From Aptenodytes patagonicus (Eukaryota > Chordata > Aves > Sphenisciformes > Spheniscidae): DNA of 64,000 nt. The notes beneath the pieces were generated by a model. The model was not told the DNA's origin. It searched no databases and worked only from the letters and a program-made list of their open reading frames with translations. Below, piece after piece: positions 46,801-64,000 of this stretch (the stretch's first letter is position 1; every line of letters begins with the position of its first letter). The stretch is taken from contig NC_134949.1 of assembly GCF_965638725.1 (NCBI RefSeq), positions 131,236,969 through 131,300,968 of the forward strand, in the 5' to 3' direction. The translations under genes were made by a program, and so were the position numbers.

Positions 46801-49800
46801 TTCAATGTGTATTTTGGGATGTTTAGCCATTTCACTTGTTTTTGATTGTCTTAATAGAATTGAGATACTAGAGAAGGGAACATGCTCCCTAGAAAGCCTC
46901 TCTGTTTTATTTAATGATGTAAAACATCAGTGATAGTTTGTTGTACTGTATAATGATTTTTCCTTAGCAGGTGGGAAATGACAGAGCCAGTGAGAAGAGA
47001 CCACCTGGGAGTGCAAAATAATGTAATGCAAGTAAGTGGAACACCCCTCTTAAGCAAAATTAATCAATCTTATTTTCAAGAACAAAAGACCTGAGCTGCT
47101 GCTTCAGTCTTCTGAAGTTATTCGTAGGTCGGGGAAACTGAAGGAAACAAGGATGCAAACAAAGCAGATATTGAAAGCAGTGGCACAAAACGAATACGTT
47201 ATCATGCTGAGAAGTTGTGAGTAGCAGGAAAAAATTAAGGTGTATTTGTTAGAACTGTACTGTTGATGAAACTTATTGCATCTGGCTGTATGAATCCTGA
47301 GATCACTAAATCTGGACATTACAGATCTAGTTTCCCTCAAAATTATTCCATGACAGTAATCTACGGATGACCTACCAAAAGTCACGAATAGTATATAGCT
47401 CCTTGAACTGATTTGTAGTCTACAGCTTTACTCACAAACAGCACCACACAAACACAGGTACATCACAAATAAGCACCGATACCCACACAATGCATCCTCT
47501 TTGCTTTAACAGCATAATCAGAAATACTATTATATCACTTAAATTGCCTACACTTTAGAAACTAAACACAGTCAAGAAACTAATGTGCAAACGTGACGTA
47601 GTAACTTGTGTTCTACACTTTGAAAGAGGCTTCTCAAGTTTCTGGTAACACAGTCTTTTGTCACAGCACCATGGAGGAATCTGTTCAGGAATACACTTTT
47701 TCAGTCTGTTAGGGCCTGATGCGGGAGCAGGAGGAGACAGCGTCCAGCTGAGAACGTCTAGCAAAGGTTGCACGATCGATTTCTCGAAGCAGTAAGGAGG
47801 GAACACAAAGGACCTTATTTTTTTATTACATTGAAAAGTGCTGATGGCTCTGCTCAGGTTGCTTTCCTGCCCATGTCTTAAAAGCAACAAATAAAGGCTG
47901 CAACAGCATGTATGTAACAGCATATATAGTACAAAGCAAAAAAAGCAGATAGACAATTAAGAGGAGGGAAAAGATGAAAAAACCCTGCTCATTTAATGAT
48001 TGGCTTTTTCGGAAGAGCCCTGGGGTGTATTTACACTGTGTTCAGAAGCTGTGACTACAGCATGTCTAGTAGCCACCTTAACCCAGCTAGGTCAGGTAAG
48101 AAAAGCCACGAAGCTCTAAGAATGAGCTCAAAGCGCCATGACTGATGAAACAGATGAATAATTATGTTCCAAGACTGTACAAGATGTATCCCATGAGACT
48201 GGATGTTCACGTTACTGTTACTGATCTTAAGGGTCAGTAAACGAAGTTTGCATGCTGCCCTTGCTGAAGTCAGCGCCGAACTCCCGTAACTTGCAGAGAG
48301 ATGTTTGGGACTTAGATTTTGAAAACTGGGTGGTTGCATGGGTTTTCTCATTGTTGAATGGACTAACTCTTACTCACATAACTATTTCCTTTCTCACAGG
48401 ATTAGTATCAAATGAAGCCAAACACATGGCTTCATGTATGGAGAAGGGCTGCAGAGACAGAAGATTGTTTTGTGGGTGCTGTTGAACACAACGCAGAGCG
48501 GAGCGGAGTCTCCTCTGAATGTAAATCAGAAGGAATTAATTCTACAAAGAGACACTGAGGGAAAGCCACCAGAAAACTGACACTGAATTCTTAATGTATA
48601 TTTCCTGCCATTTATGAACAATTGTATTAAAAGATCAATGCAAACACGATCGTTAGAAGTTAAGCATAATAAAATGGAGTGATTTTATTTATACCTATTA
48701 TGGTAAATTTTAACATATATGTGGTATATGTTACAATATCAGCATTCATGACTTACTTAGGATCTAAGTTACTGTACTGAGTTTTTGTGCTCTAGATTTA
48801 TCAAGGTTTTGGCAAAGATTTTCTTCTTCAAGCATCTCCTGAGAAATAACTAACTGGAAACAATTAAATATTGTGGCCCAGTGATAATTAGAAAGTAAGC
48901 ACTGGGGACAAAATCTAGAGGTTGTGATTACTATGCTGATATGCGTAGATTCTGTTAAGGCTTAAGTTTGGAGTTGTTTGGGGTTTTTTGACTGTGTAGT
49001 TATCAAAACACTAAGCCTTTTTGTTTTATGTTTGCATCTCTGAAAAAAATGATTGACAATAAATGCAGGATTGCAACAGCTTGAGTCCAGATCATAGCAA
49101 AACCTATTTCTCTGTCTTACAGTAAGATAGAACACAGTTACAGTAGCTATCTAAATGCTATGGCAAAAATGTTGTTACTTACATGTTTTAGCTGAGTGAC
49201 ATTACCCTACAATAAAAATTTGGACTGAAAAGCTATTGACCACAGGGAAAAAGTGGATACACCAAGTTTTACCTTCCTTAAACATCTGTCTAAAAAGTTC
49301 GTTATGATATATATATTAGACACCCGCATTACACGAAACAACTAGAGAAGAATCCTAATGGACTTGGGATCTTCACTACTGACAATTGACTTTGCTCTGA
49401 TCTAACCGGAGCATTTAAACATGGCTGGGCAGAGCACGCACACGTCTCCATTGACTTTTTAATTTAGCCTCACGTGTACCTCCCTGTGAAATACATCCTC
49501 CTATGTGTATGCATCTCACTGCTCAGCATAACGAAGTAACATTAATGGCTTTCTTAAAAGACCTTTTATCCCACAAATAATAAACACATAATAACTGTGT
49601 ATTGAATTTTAACATTTCCATTCACCAAAAAATCCCTAAGCTCTTGACAAACTGACACAGAACTGCATTGCTTTATTGACCAATTAAATATGGTTACTTC
49701 TATGATTAAGTAATTAATTAGAGCTGCACAGTGCAAGACAAAATAGCAGAAATCCTAATCTGCAGCTCATAATAATGCAAGCCATCTCATTAAAATAAGT

Positions 49801-51403
49801 GGTGAGAGTAGGAATGGGATTACTGTATTAAAATGCGGAAGGATTGCAAGACCTGGCTCCAACTTATAGCCTGATCAAGACCCACTGAACTTAAATGGGA
49901 ACTTTCATCCATTAGGCATTAAAAATAAAGAAACTGTAATCTCCTCCAGCTGAGAATGCAGGAAGAGAGACCGCATTGTTTGGAAGTGCATGTAGGTCAG
50001 CTTTTTCACCCTAACTGCGATTTTTGACATACTGGTCTTCCCAATCTGTCTTTAAAGGTAATTGCATTACATTATTCCCATATAAATAAAAATAAATAAA
50101 TAGTAAATATATTTTAAATACAGATATTGATTTTATAGTTTTTTTAGTACAAATCTACGTTAGCATTTTCTTTAGCTTTCAAGTACCATGTCATATATAT
50201 AATACATATAAACCAGCATATAATTGCAACCTTAAGTGCTAGTGCAACTAGTGTTGAGTAACCCATTTATTTCTATAGCTACAAATCATTTGGGCATATG
50301 CACTATTTTGTTAACTGGGAAGAGAAGCAATTTTGAGTTTTGTTATCAGGCTTTTCTTAAGATCAGTATGCCATCCAAGGTTTGCATTCAGATTGCAGGG
50401 TTTGCAGTGAACAATTCATCAAGGAAAACAGATTTTCTATTCTCTGAAATATGTATGTTATTGTTCAGAAATGCTGCTATAAGTAATTAAGTTTTAAAGG
50501 AAGCTTTTGTGTCACTGAACAATACTTATCTAGCAATGCTGTACCGTGAAGAAAGCATCTGCCTGCTGTATCTTTGCTATAGAACTTTTCAATCCAAGTC
50601 GTCTCCATGGCTCCACTCATCTTCCCTGTGACAGGGAAAGTATTGACAAGAAGTGGCACGGTAACAGTAAATCAGTAAGGAGACCAGCTCCTCGCCACAG
50701 ACTGAGCTCTGAAAGGAAGGGTCAAATTCAGTTCTCATTCACACACATGAAACCTCACTAGCTGAAATGAACCAGCGAAGCTGCAGGCTGAATATATAGC
50801 TATCGACAACTATCATTATATGCATATGAAGATGAAAGAGCTCCAAGATACAGGTATTTCTAATACATGTTACTAGAACTAGTAGATGTGGTTTAGGTAA
50901 AAAATCCCAGATTTTGCCTTTGTGCAGTGTAGTGACATGTCTACGACACCCTCCCCGATAAGTGCATCACTGCATGAAGACTTGTCTTTGCAGGTCTCTT
51001 TTTAAAACCTACTGGATGCACCACTGTTTCTTCTTTGCATGTCCCTGTAATTCTAGTTTGCCTTTTTTTTCTTCTGTGTAACCACCAAATTAAAAGTTTG
51101 ATAATGCCCCTTTCTCTCTCACTTGAATAATTAGATTTTGCTTCTTATTACAGCTAAATATCTACCACATCAGATTCAATCACTTCCCCCATTATTTTTT
51201 TCACTGACCCATTTTTTTTGACCACACACGTCCCTCCCAAAGCCCCAGGGTATTTTCTTTTTCACCTGACTCCCAGCTACGTTAAGGCTAGCATTAGTGG
51301 TACCACTGGCTTGTTTTGTAAATAGCCTCTCTTGACAAATAAGTGAAACCGCAGGTGCCCTCTCCCATCGCCACCAGGATGCGGCCCCGGAGAACGTTAC
51401 TCT
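43831..51403. other. Intergenic DNA between XK and LANCL3, including LANCL3 3' UTR
   Basis: AT-rich DNA with no supported coding region. The part nearest 51403 is the LANCL3 3' UTR. Candidate minus-strand AATAAA signals lie at 50266-50271 and 49672-49677. A 133-codon minus frame at 47555-47956 has no recognisable domain. Confidence 0.6.
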
Positions 51404-56360
<4,957 letters not shown>

Positions 56361-59300
56361 CTAAACAGAAACATCAAAACAAACATCAAGCCTATTATAA
56401 TAATTTTCTTCTTCAGACGTTTTTCAGGACTCTGCTTTTTTGCTTGTGCACAAGACAAAGTACTGCCTTTAATCTTACGAGCATGCTGTAATGTACATCC
56501 TTATCAAGAGTTCCGTACATAAAACAGTAAATTTACATGTTTCTCAAAAACACGGTTTCATCCCATCTCAGGGAAGTGATTGTCAAATCTTTAGCTGCAC
56601 AGATGAGGTGAAGAGAGGCTCACTAAGAGCTCCTGCCTTTCCTTCCCAGAGATCCATCAGTCTGATGCAAGCTGACAACAAGCAGCAGGCAAGCTGCAGA
56701 ACAACAGCCTCCAGACTGGAGGAAAAGACATTAGGAGAAGACAAAGGAAAACAGACCTATAGAAGTAAATGTTACAGGCTTTATTGGGACATACTGAGCT
56801 AGACAGATTTTTCTCAGACAATATAAAAAAGAGGAAGCAAGGAAGAGGTTACTAAATTTTACTGAAAATCAATACTACATATGTGGGTTCAGCAACATCT
56901 TAGTAATAAGAGTGAGGCCTTCTTACTTCAAGAAAACGCTAAGGAAAATGAAGTGCAAGACAGGTTTCTATGAAGAGAGACTAGCTATGTTTATGGAACT
57001 TTATCATCATGAACTGCCTTTAATGCAGTCCTAAGAAGGAACTAATGCCTTACTCTTAGTGGTGTCAAAAATAAGTAAGATTGACAAATTATATATTTCA
57101 CCAGACATGAACTTTTCCAAGTTACTGACCTAAAGCATTCTGTGAGGAATCGGTTTTACAGGTTTTAACTACAGCTCTAATGATACGCAATTCACTGCAA
57201 CCATCAGCAATTTCCTCTGTGTCAGCCACACCTGTACATTACTGACCAATACCTAGGTCATTAAAATAATTTAGCTGAAGTAGTGTTTTGGCTTTAGGGG
57301 AAAGCCTGTATGGCAGCTGTACTTCGCGAAAAAATATTTCAACTTATGAGAAGAGAACTGGGAAAGAAAAAAGGCAAAATGAGGCAGAAAAAAGAAAAAG
57401 CCTGTAGAAATAGCCTTGACAAGATAAATAGTAATCCTAAAACTAACTGGAATATCAAGATAATGTCTTTACAATGTATCTGAACACATTTGGTTTTGCC
57501 ATAATTTGTATTATCATAGGATTTACAATTACTTCTTCAAGTTTAAAAAATACTGTTAGCATGAAGTATGGAGGCAACGTCTGTTATCAACTATATTCTC
57601 TCATTTGACATGTAAAAGATACTACGGCTAATTAATGTCACTTAGAACTTGACTGAAAACTAATGGCTGAAAAACCTTGTTTGTCTATCTTACCTTGCTC
57701 CCTGACAACAAGGCATTTTATTACAGCTGCTCCAAATGACTATGATATTTGTACAACCTGGAGAACAACCTGCTTCTGTTCTTGATTAGTGTTCTTTAAT
57801 GTTACTGCAGAAGTAAATAAGCCGTTAACATCTGCAGACTTCACTCATTTCCAGTCATTTTTCAATGAATTGTTTTAGCTTCACTGAACTTCAAGAAACG
57901 GTTTACATCCTAAGCAAACAAGGAGATCAGAGGCACGGTGAGACACACTGCATTCCCTCCAGAGCTCTCATTTTACTGTCTTGCAGTTTGGGATGTAGTC
58001 CTCCAAATCCTACACTTTGTAAAAGGATTAGTAAGGTAACCCTTTAAAAACAAATGTGAAGGATAAGATCTCCTGGTTGTAATTCTGGAAGGCAAAGGCA
58101 TGCTGATTAGAAAAATCATAATCAGTTAATTTTCTGTATGTAATGGTTCCTTTACTTACTAAATCAACTGGCTTTCAATATAAACCATGTTTTGCTAAGC
58201 ATATTTTCATGTTCGGTGTATTTAATTTTTAAATTGAATTAACGACTGTTTTAAAATGCTGATTGTGTATTTTAAATGGATTTAAACTTCTACCCAAATC
58301 CAGCCTTGCACAATGCTGCATAAAGAAGTATCAGCTAGCAAGAAATGCATTGTTCACCATTTTTTAATATAAAGTAAGTGTAAAAAGTCAAACACTTAAG
58401 CACTATGATTACTTAAGTGTATAGATAGTATACCCTTTTGGCTGGCATAATGAAATATGCTAATGAATATCACCTCTTTTTCAGAATGCAAAAAAAGCCC
58501 ACTTGCAAAGTCAGATGAAAAATGATTATTTAAAATCATGATTAGAATGGATGATAGAAATCAACCCATCCTGACCCACTTCCACATTACCAAAGACAAT
58601 GGAAAAGAAGATAACCTGTACATCTTGAAAGCAACCTTCTCTCTGGCCACTCGGACTGACCTGTATGCTTAAGGCAGGTAGGAGATGTGTCCTAACTAAT
58701 AGCTAAATAAGAAAATTTTTGTGCTGACTCCAAGTATCTCTTGCCAAGTGCCTCAATCCACGGTCATTGTAGGGCTGCTGCCTGTTTTCCAAAACAGTTA
58801 AATATGAAGGATTTTATTTGATCCTTATTCTAGGAAATGGTTGGCTGGAACAGAGACCCTCACTTATCATCATTATTAGTGGCCTTCCAAAGGCTGAATG
58901 ATCAGAGATCACATTTAAGATCTCCATCAGCTTGCTACATTTGAACCAAATTTGTGTTAAAACCCCCTCAGATTTCTTCCACCTTGCCAAGAAATAAAAT
59001 CTGTGGCTAGTCTCTGTATGCTTCCTCACAATATCTTTAATAAAACAGCTAAAAACTTATGGCCAAAACAACAATCATAGAATACATTAATCATAATCAC
59101 AGATGGTGTAGCCGTAGTTCTACAAAGTTCATTTTCATTTCAGTGTAGTCGCAATGCCTCCTTGCCCCTGGGAATTACAGAAGCAGTATGTTTAATTAGG
59201 GATGGCAAAGAAATAGACTGATCATCCCAAAGGCTTTGAAAGGATAAATTGCATATTGATATCACATCTTCTGGTGAAAGCTGTCAGATGCTTTAATGAA

Positions 59301-59958
59301 GAATAAAGCCACTATGAGTATAGGCTACCCAGAAAAAAATTTCATGCTTGAGATAGCTACATTTTTTGAGAAACTTCTTGAATGTCATTTAATATGAGCT
59401 GGCTACACAGTAGGTAAAATTATTCTTTATCATGTCAGTACTCAGCCAAAAGACTACTGACACTAAGAGATATATTGCTGGTGGTTTAGTATTTCAGCTA
59501 ACTCTTTTTGTATTTTTAAAGACATCACACCTATCCTATCACACTAGAAGTGTTCATTTTAGTCTCCTCGCTAGACCGAAGTATGGAATACATGCATTCC
59601 ACATTTCCACTGCAATTTCCGTATCAATTGGTCGGTAGAGTTCTTTATTTTCTGTTTTAAATCATTGTCCAGTGATGCTGTGTGCTGTTAAGTAACTGTT
59701 CCACTCACACTGGTGACAGCTGTGTTCCCATATACCCTTTACTTTAAGCACAATGCTTAAGCAGCACTATAATACTTAGTATTTGTACTACTGCCTGTGC
59801 CTAGGAGCCCTACTTACAGTAAAAAAAGCCACTGTGATTGTTTCTAAAGTATCTCCATTTTTCTCTTGTGCCACTGCAAATAATATGCCTTCTCCCATTA
59901 AGGCACTCCACAAATTTGTGAATTATTTAAGGCAGGTATTTTATTCAGTAAATCCCTG

Positions 59959-60530
59959 TGTTGTGGTTTAACCTCAGCCAGCAACTGAGCACCACAGAGC
60001 CGCTCGCGCACTCCCCCCAACCCGGTGGGATGGGGGAGAGAATTGGAAGAGCACAAGTGAGAAAACTTGTGGGTTGAGATAAGAACAGTTTAATAATTGA
60101 AACAAAATAATAATAATAATGGTAATAATAGTAATAATAATAAAAGAATACACAAAGCAAGTGATGCACGATGCAATTGCTCACCACCTGCCAACCGATG
60201 CCCAGCCAGTCCCCGAGCAGCGGCCCCCCCCCCCCGGCCAGCTTTCCCCAGTTTCTGTACTGAGCATGACGTCACATGGTATGGAATGTCCCTTGGGCCA
60301 GTTTGGGTCAGCTGTCCTGGCTGTGCCCCCTCCCAGCTTCTTGTGCCCCTCCAGCCTTCTCAGTCGGCAGGGCATGGGAAGCTGGAAAGTCCTTGACTAG
60401 TGTAAGCACTGCTTAGCAACAGCTAAAACATGGGTGTGTTATCAACACTGTTCTCACACTAAATCCAAACCACAGCACTGTACCAGCTACTAGGAAGGAA
60501 ATTAACTCTATCCCTGCCGAAACCAGGACA
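59959..60530 (-). mobile_element. Solo LTR of an avian endogenous retrovirus (copy 2)
   Basis: A 572-bp element homologous end to end with 12223-12813, flanked by a perfect 5-bp duplication CCCTG (59954-59958 and 60531-60535). The sense is minus, like LANCL3. The CRE TGACGTCA is intact at 60267-60274. The TATA position reads TACAGAAA on the minus strand (about 60249-60261), so it is weakened compared with copy 1. An ATTAAA-type signal lies at 60089-60094 and an (ATT)n tract at about 60104-60145. No internal viral sequence is present. Confidence 0.92.
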
Positions 60531-61229
60531 CCCTGTTAAGTCAGCAAGGAAGTGCCAAGTCTACAGCAATCACAGAACATCATCCTTTTTTGTTGTTAGC
60601 AGTCTTTCTCAACCTGAGATTGTTTAGTTGGAAGTAAATTATTTCACAACTCCTTTTAATCTACTAAGACAGATTTAATAATATATTGGTTATGACAATG
60701 CTAGGCCCTAGATAAGTGTTTCAAAAACCGTAGACAGAAATCTTGACCTTGAGGATTAGGCAGAAAGAAGCAGGACTAGCTCTTCTTTGCTTCTGATTAC
60801 AGTAACATTTTCAGCACTTCATCATTCCTCTGAATGCTTGCTACAAGCCCCTTGGCTCATGATTTGCCTTTTGAAAACCACTGCTACATAAAACTGCATA
60901 CTGTATTGAGTATATTTGAGGACTGTAAGCTTTTAATTCTTTTAAAAGATCTGTATTTATTTTCTTAGAGCTCTTTCCTGTATGTAAGTAACAGAAGGCA
61001 TTACTGAATGCCAAGTATCTTTATCTTTTTATAGGTGCATCAGGACTTTAGGAGGTAACAGCTACACTTACATTATTGTGGAAAAAGCCACCTTTTACAC
61101 GTATAAAAAATTTGAATACGCATCTAACCAAACCCCTCTCTGTCACACTTCTAAAAAGCCATTTACATGCATTCGATCATACACTTTTTCTGATGCTGTA
61201 GAAACTGTCAAAAATAACCTGAAAAAAAT

Positions 61230-61265
61230 GGGTCAGTCTACAAATAACCTATGATTCTATGATAA
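61230..61265 (+). mobile_element. Possible CR1 terminal scrap
   Basis: CCTATGATTCTATGATAA resembles the ATTCTATGA repeats that end CR1 elements, but little upstream CR1 sequence is recognisable. Confidence 0.3.
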
Positions 61266-64000
61266 CAGGAGCTTTGCCATTAGTCTCCTGTGCTGGAAGC
61301 CCAGCAGAGGGAGCTTGTGAATTAGTTATAATACTCAAAAATGCTGTAAAAAATAGATATACGTGTCTGTCTTCAGCAGGACAGCTGACTCAAGCAGAAA
61401 GATGCTGGAGCCAACTTGGTAATTTAATGACACCTTACTGCACTGCGTGATGTTTAAGTTTACTCCTTAAGCTTGATCTTTTCCTACCAAAGACAGGGGC
61501 TGGGATTGTTCAAGCACCTTTCTGTGCAATGTCATGGTCAGGTTTTTTTTTCCTTTCGGATGATGCTAACACCTGAAGCCGTGGAAGAGTAGCAGGTACA
61601 AAGACAGAGGGGTCTGCCTCCTCCTAGTGTTATTCCAGTTTGATTGATCTACCTCTCCTGCAGCACAGTGGGAAACCCAGCTCCAAGTGCACAGCTGTCT
61701 GCTTCCCTTACGAGCAGTGTCAAGTACACACTTCTTTTAAAAAACAAATGTTCTTTTAAAAATTTCCCGAAAACTTTGTTCAAGGAATCGGATTAGTTCC
61801 TGAAGTACTACTGACACTGTTGCTAATGCAGTATGTTTCATGCTGTAACAGCACCACGAACAGCACTTTCTAGAGGGCATACTTTCCCAAATTTCTCATA
61901 TTAACACAGCTACATGACAGCGTGTGAAGACTCAGCACGACTACTAACAGGATTGTGTCAGTTCATTGGAAAACGGTACTTGACTGCAATCTTGAGTAAA
62001 ACAGACCACTACAGATCCCACTGGTATTGCTTGGTTTTAACACGTAAATTTGGGGTTTTTTGAGGTTTGCTCTTTGCCTCAGCAGCATGGAAACAGCAAC
62101 GTCAGTCCTGTACTGTTTTGTGGGTCACTAATCATGAGTCCAATCAGAAACTGAAGGCTGCATTTATTCCTGATGAAATCAGATTACTGGTAAAGAAGAT
62201 AATACAGCACTTTTGTTATTGCTAACAGAGTACAAAATTTCCATAGGTCTCACTTGCCAGGACTGTGTAGCACTAAACCCATTCAATTCTGCTGTTAAAC
62301 CTGTCCTTCAGAAGGGGAAAATTTCAGACACGGCTGCAAATGAATTGTTGCAGAAAAGGATGGAGCACAACTGTTACTGTAGCTAGGAGGCTGAGAGCAG
62401 CTGGTGCTGCTACACAGTTGGTCAAATGCAATGAGCATCTCTATTCATTGTGTCTCAACTTAAACACTGGAGAGTTTCAAGGAAAAAACAGCAATCGGCC
62501 TTTCTTCAAGCTCCCCCTATCCTGGATCAATGAAGAGAAAGGGAAAACATGAGTTTTTCCAGTTACACTCTGTTCCTCCTTCCTATCTGTCTCCCCCCCA
62601 GTTAAAGACAGGCCCGAACATCTCTCATGCAGCTGCACCGGGGTCTGGCTGGATACAGCTATCTAGTTCTAATACAGTGGCTCTCCTAGGTCTTGGGAAG
62701 GAAACGAGGTCACCCGCTTTACTTGAAGACAGTAGGGAAGCACAACCCCCCCGCTCTCTGCTGCTGGAGAACCGAAGCAGGAAGGATGTCAAGGAACAGA
62801 TCTAAGAGCAGAGCAGTTCAGATAACCAACATGACGGAGGAGGTATCAGTCTGCCTATTGAGAGCTTAGGTGCTGTTCAGCCGAAGGTGGCTGATCAACA
62901 GCAAAGACAGCAGGGAATTGCTCAGGAGGACAAGTCCCATCATGGAAGAAGTGAGGTACCCCGGGATGCGCTCCTGTGTTACAGCTTTCAAATGGCAGCT
63001 GTCTGCATCCCAGCTGCATGTTCTCTTCTGCCTAGTAGAGAGATAGAGTTACCACAGAGCACAGAGAGCCAACAATTTAATTTCAAGCATCTCTCCCTAG
63101 AATTGCAGCCAAATTCAAGAGCATGAATTGAAAAGCATATTTAAAAACAGTAAAAATATAAGATTTGCAAATTAACTGAGAAGCAAGCCTGGCACTGCTT
63201 GGAGAGGCTTTTTACTACATTACAGAAATCTACCACAACTTTTTTCAACAAACAAGTAAAATTCTTCTTTTTTCCTTTATTATTATTATTCACCAGCCTC
63301 ATAACGCATGGCTGAGCCATTCTGGGGGCACAGACCCTGGGAACTGGCCAAAATGGATATATCAGTGATCACCCTTCTGCCATCCAAATCCTTGTTTGGA
63401 GCTCCTGTGTGTCAACCACTCCTCCACCAGACATCAGAGCAGTTTATGACAGCTGCAAATGAGTCAGAGATTAGTGCTGCATGGATACTGCTTTCCTTCC
63501 ATCTATGCTCCCCGCACAGGTAGGAGGAAGATTATTCATGTAGAAACCTCTTCATCCATGGGAAATCCTTTGACTCTGTTTAGTCTCAGTCAGAAAGTAC
63601 ATCAGCACACAAGTCCTGTAGTTAGCTTATGCCAAAACTGCAGTGCAGAGTTGTCATTTCCTGATGGGAGATCTATCCTTCTGCACTCTAGATACGTGTC
63701 CCTGACGATTCTGTGTTACGATGATAAACATCTTCCAAGCTGGGCACCTTGCACTCTGGTTTGAGTAACAGGCAGCCCAGTGTGTTGTAGCTGTGCTGCC
63801 CCAGGATCCCATCCCATGTTTTACACTAGTAAGCAAGGAACATCTGCTCTACCCATGTACTTTGGATCAGCTTACTTCCCCTTAACAGCGGGTCTGCTGG
63901 TTCATTGGAAGTGAATCCATACCTTCATCTGTTCCACAGACATTTCTTGTTGTAGCAAAGCTGCCGTGGTGCTTGAACTGGTTGATGCATGCAACCTATG

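Larger units (their letters stand above)
56361..64000 (-). other. LANCL3: LANCL3 intron 1 (partial)
   Basis: At least 7.6 kb of intron running off the window. It contains solo LTR copy 2 (59959-60530) and a possible CR1 terminal scrap near 61230-61265. No coding exon was found up to base 64000. Confidence 0.65.

Noticed and set aside
47555-47956. 133-codon minus-strand open frame in the XK-LANCL3 gap
   Set aside because: No recognisable domain, no splice context and no similarity that I know.
63900-64000. Possible LANCL3 first coding exon at the right edge
   Set aside because: The minus-strand frames here do not resemble the LANCL3 N-terminal half and do not join in phase with exon 2.

Overview
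This window is vertebrate nuclear DNA, almost certainly from a bird. It contains interrupted genes with GT-AG introns, a CR1 LINE 3' end carrying the avian terminal motif, and two copies of a solo LTR that I recognise as abundant in avian, probably neoavian, genomes. No bacterial, plasmid or CRISPR-like structure was seen. No new multi-gene system is evident. The best unexplained signal is a small membrane-protein-like reading frame near 15.0 kb.

Three protein-coding genes lie on the minus strand in the same order and relative orientation as on human Xp21.1 (LANCL3, XK, CYBB in the direction of transcription). CYBB, the NOX2/gp91phox catalytic subunit, occupies 1-10719. Coding exons 1-6 (residues 1-217) are present, and the rest runs off the left edge. 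XK, a Kell-complex subunit and XK-family membrane protein, occupies 26460-42691. It is complete, with three coding exons and 443 residues. LANCL3, a LanC-like protein, occupies 51404-56360. The last four coding exons are present (229 residues plus stop), and the first coding exon lies beyond the right edge. All assembled exon junctions keep frame.

Region by region: 1-10.72 kb holds the 5' half of CYBB and its start. From 10.72 to 26.46 kb there are CYBB upstream sequence, a solo LTR (12223-12813, target duplication ATGAG), an unassigned candidate exon or gene relic near 15.0 kb, a CR1 remnant, AT-rich DNA and the probable long XK 3' UTR. From 26.46 to 42.69 kb lies XK, whose first exon sits in a CpG island (about 41.99-42.96 kb). 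From 42.7 to 51.4 kb is intergenic DNA. Next to the XK promoter it contains a decayed avian LINE-type esterase-like frame and an oppositely oriented CR1-like reverse-transcriptase scrap. From 51.4 to 64 kb lies LANCL3, with a second solo LTR of the same family (59959-60530, target duplication CCCTG) in its first intron.

The three genes do not form an operon or a single pathway. CYBB makes superoxide in phagocytes. XK works in lipid scrambling and tethering complexes (with VPS13A, and with Kell in mammals). LANCL3 is a poorly understood zinc-binding LanC-like protein. Their adjacency is an old vertebrate synteny block. Both LTRs lie in the same sense as these genes and keep a consensus CRE, so they are the most plausible added regulatory elements.
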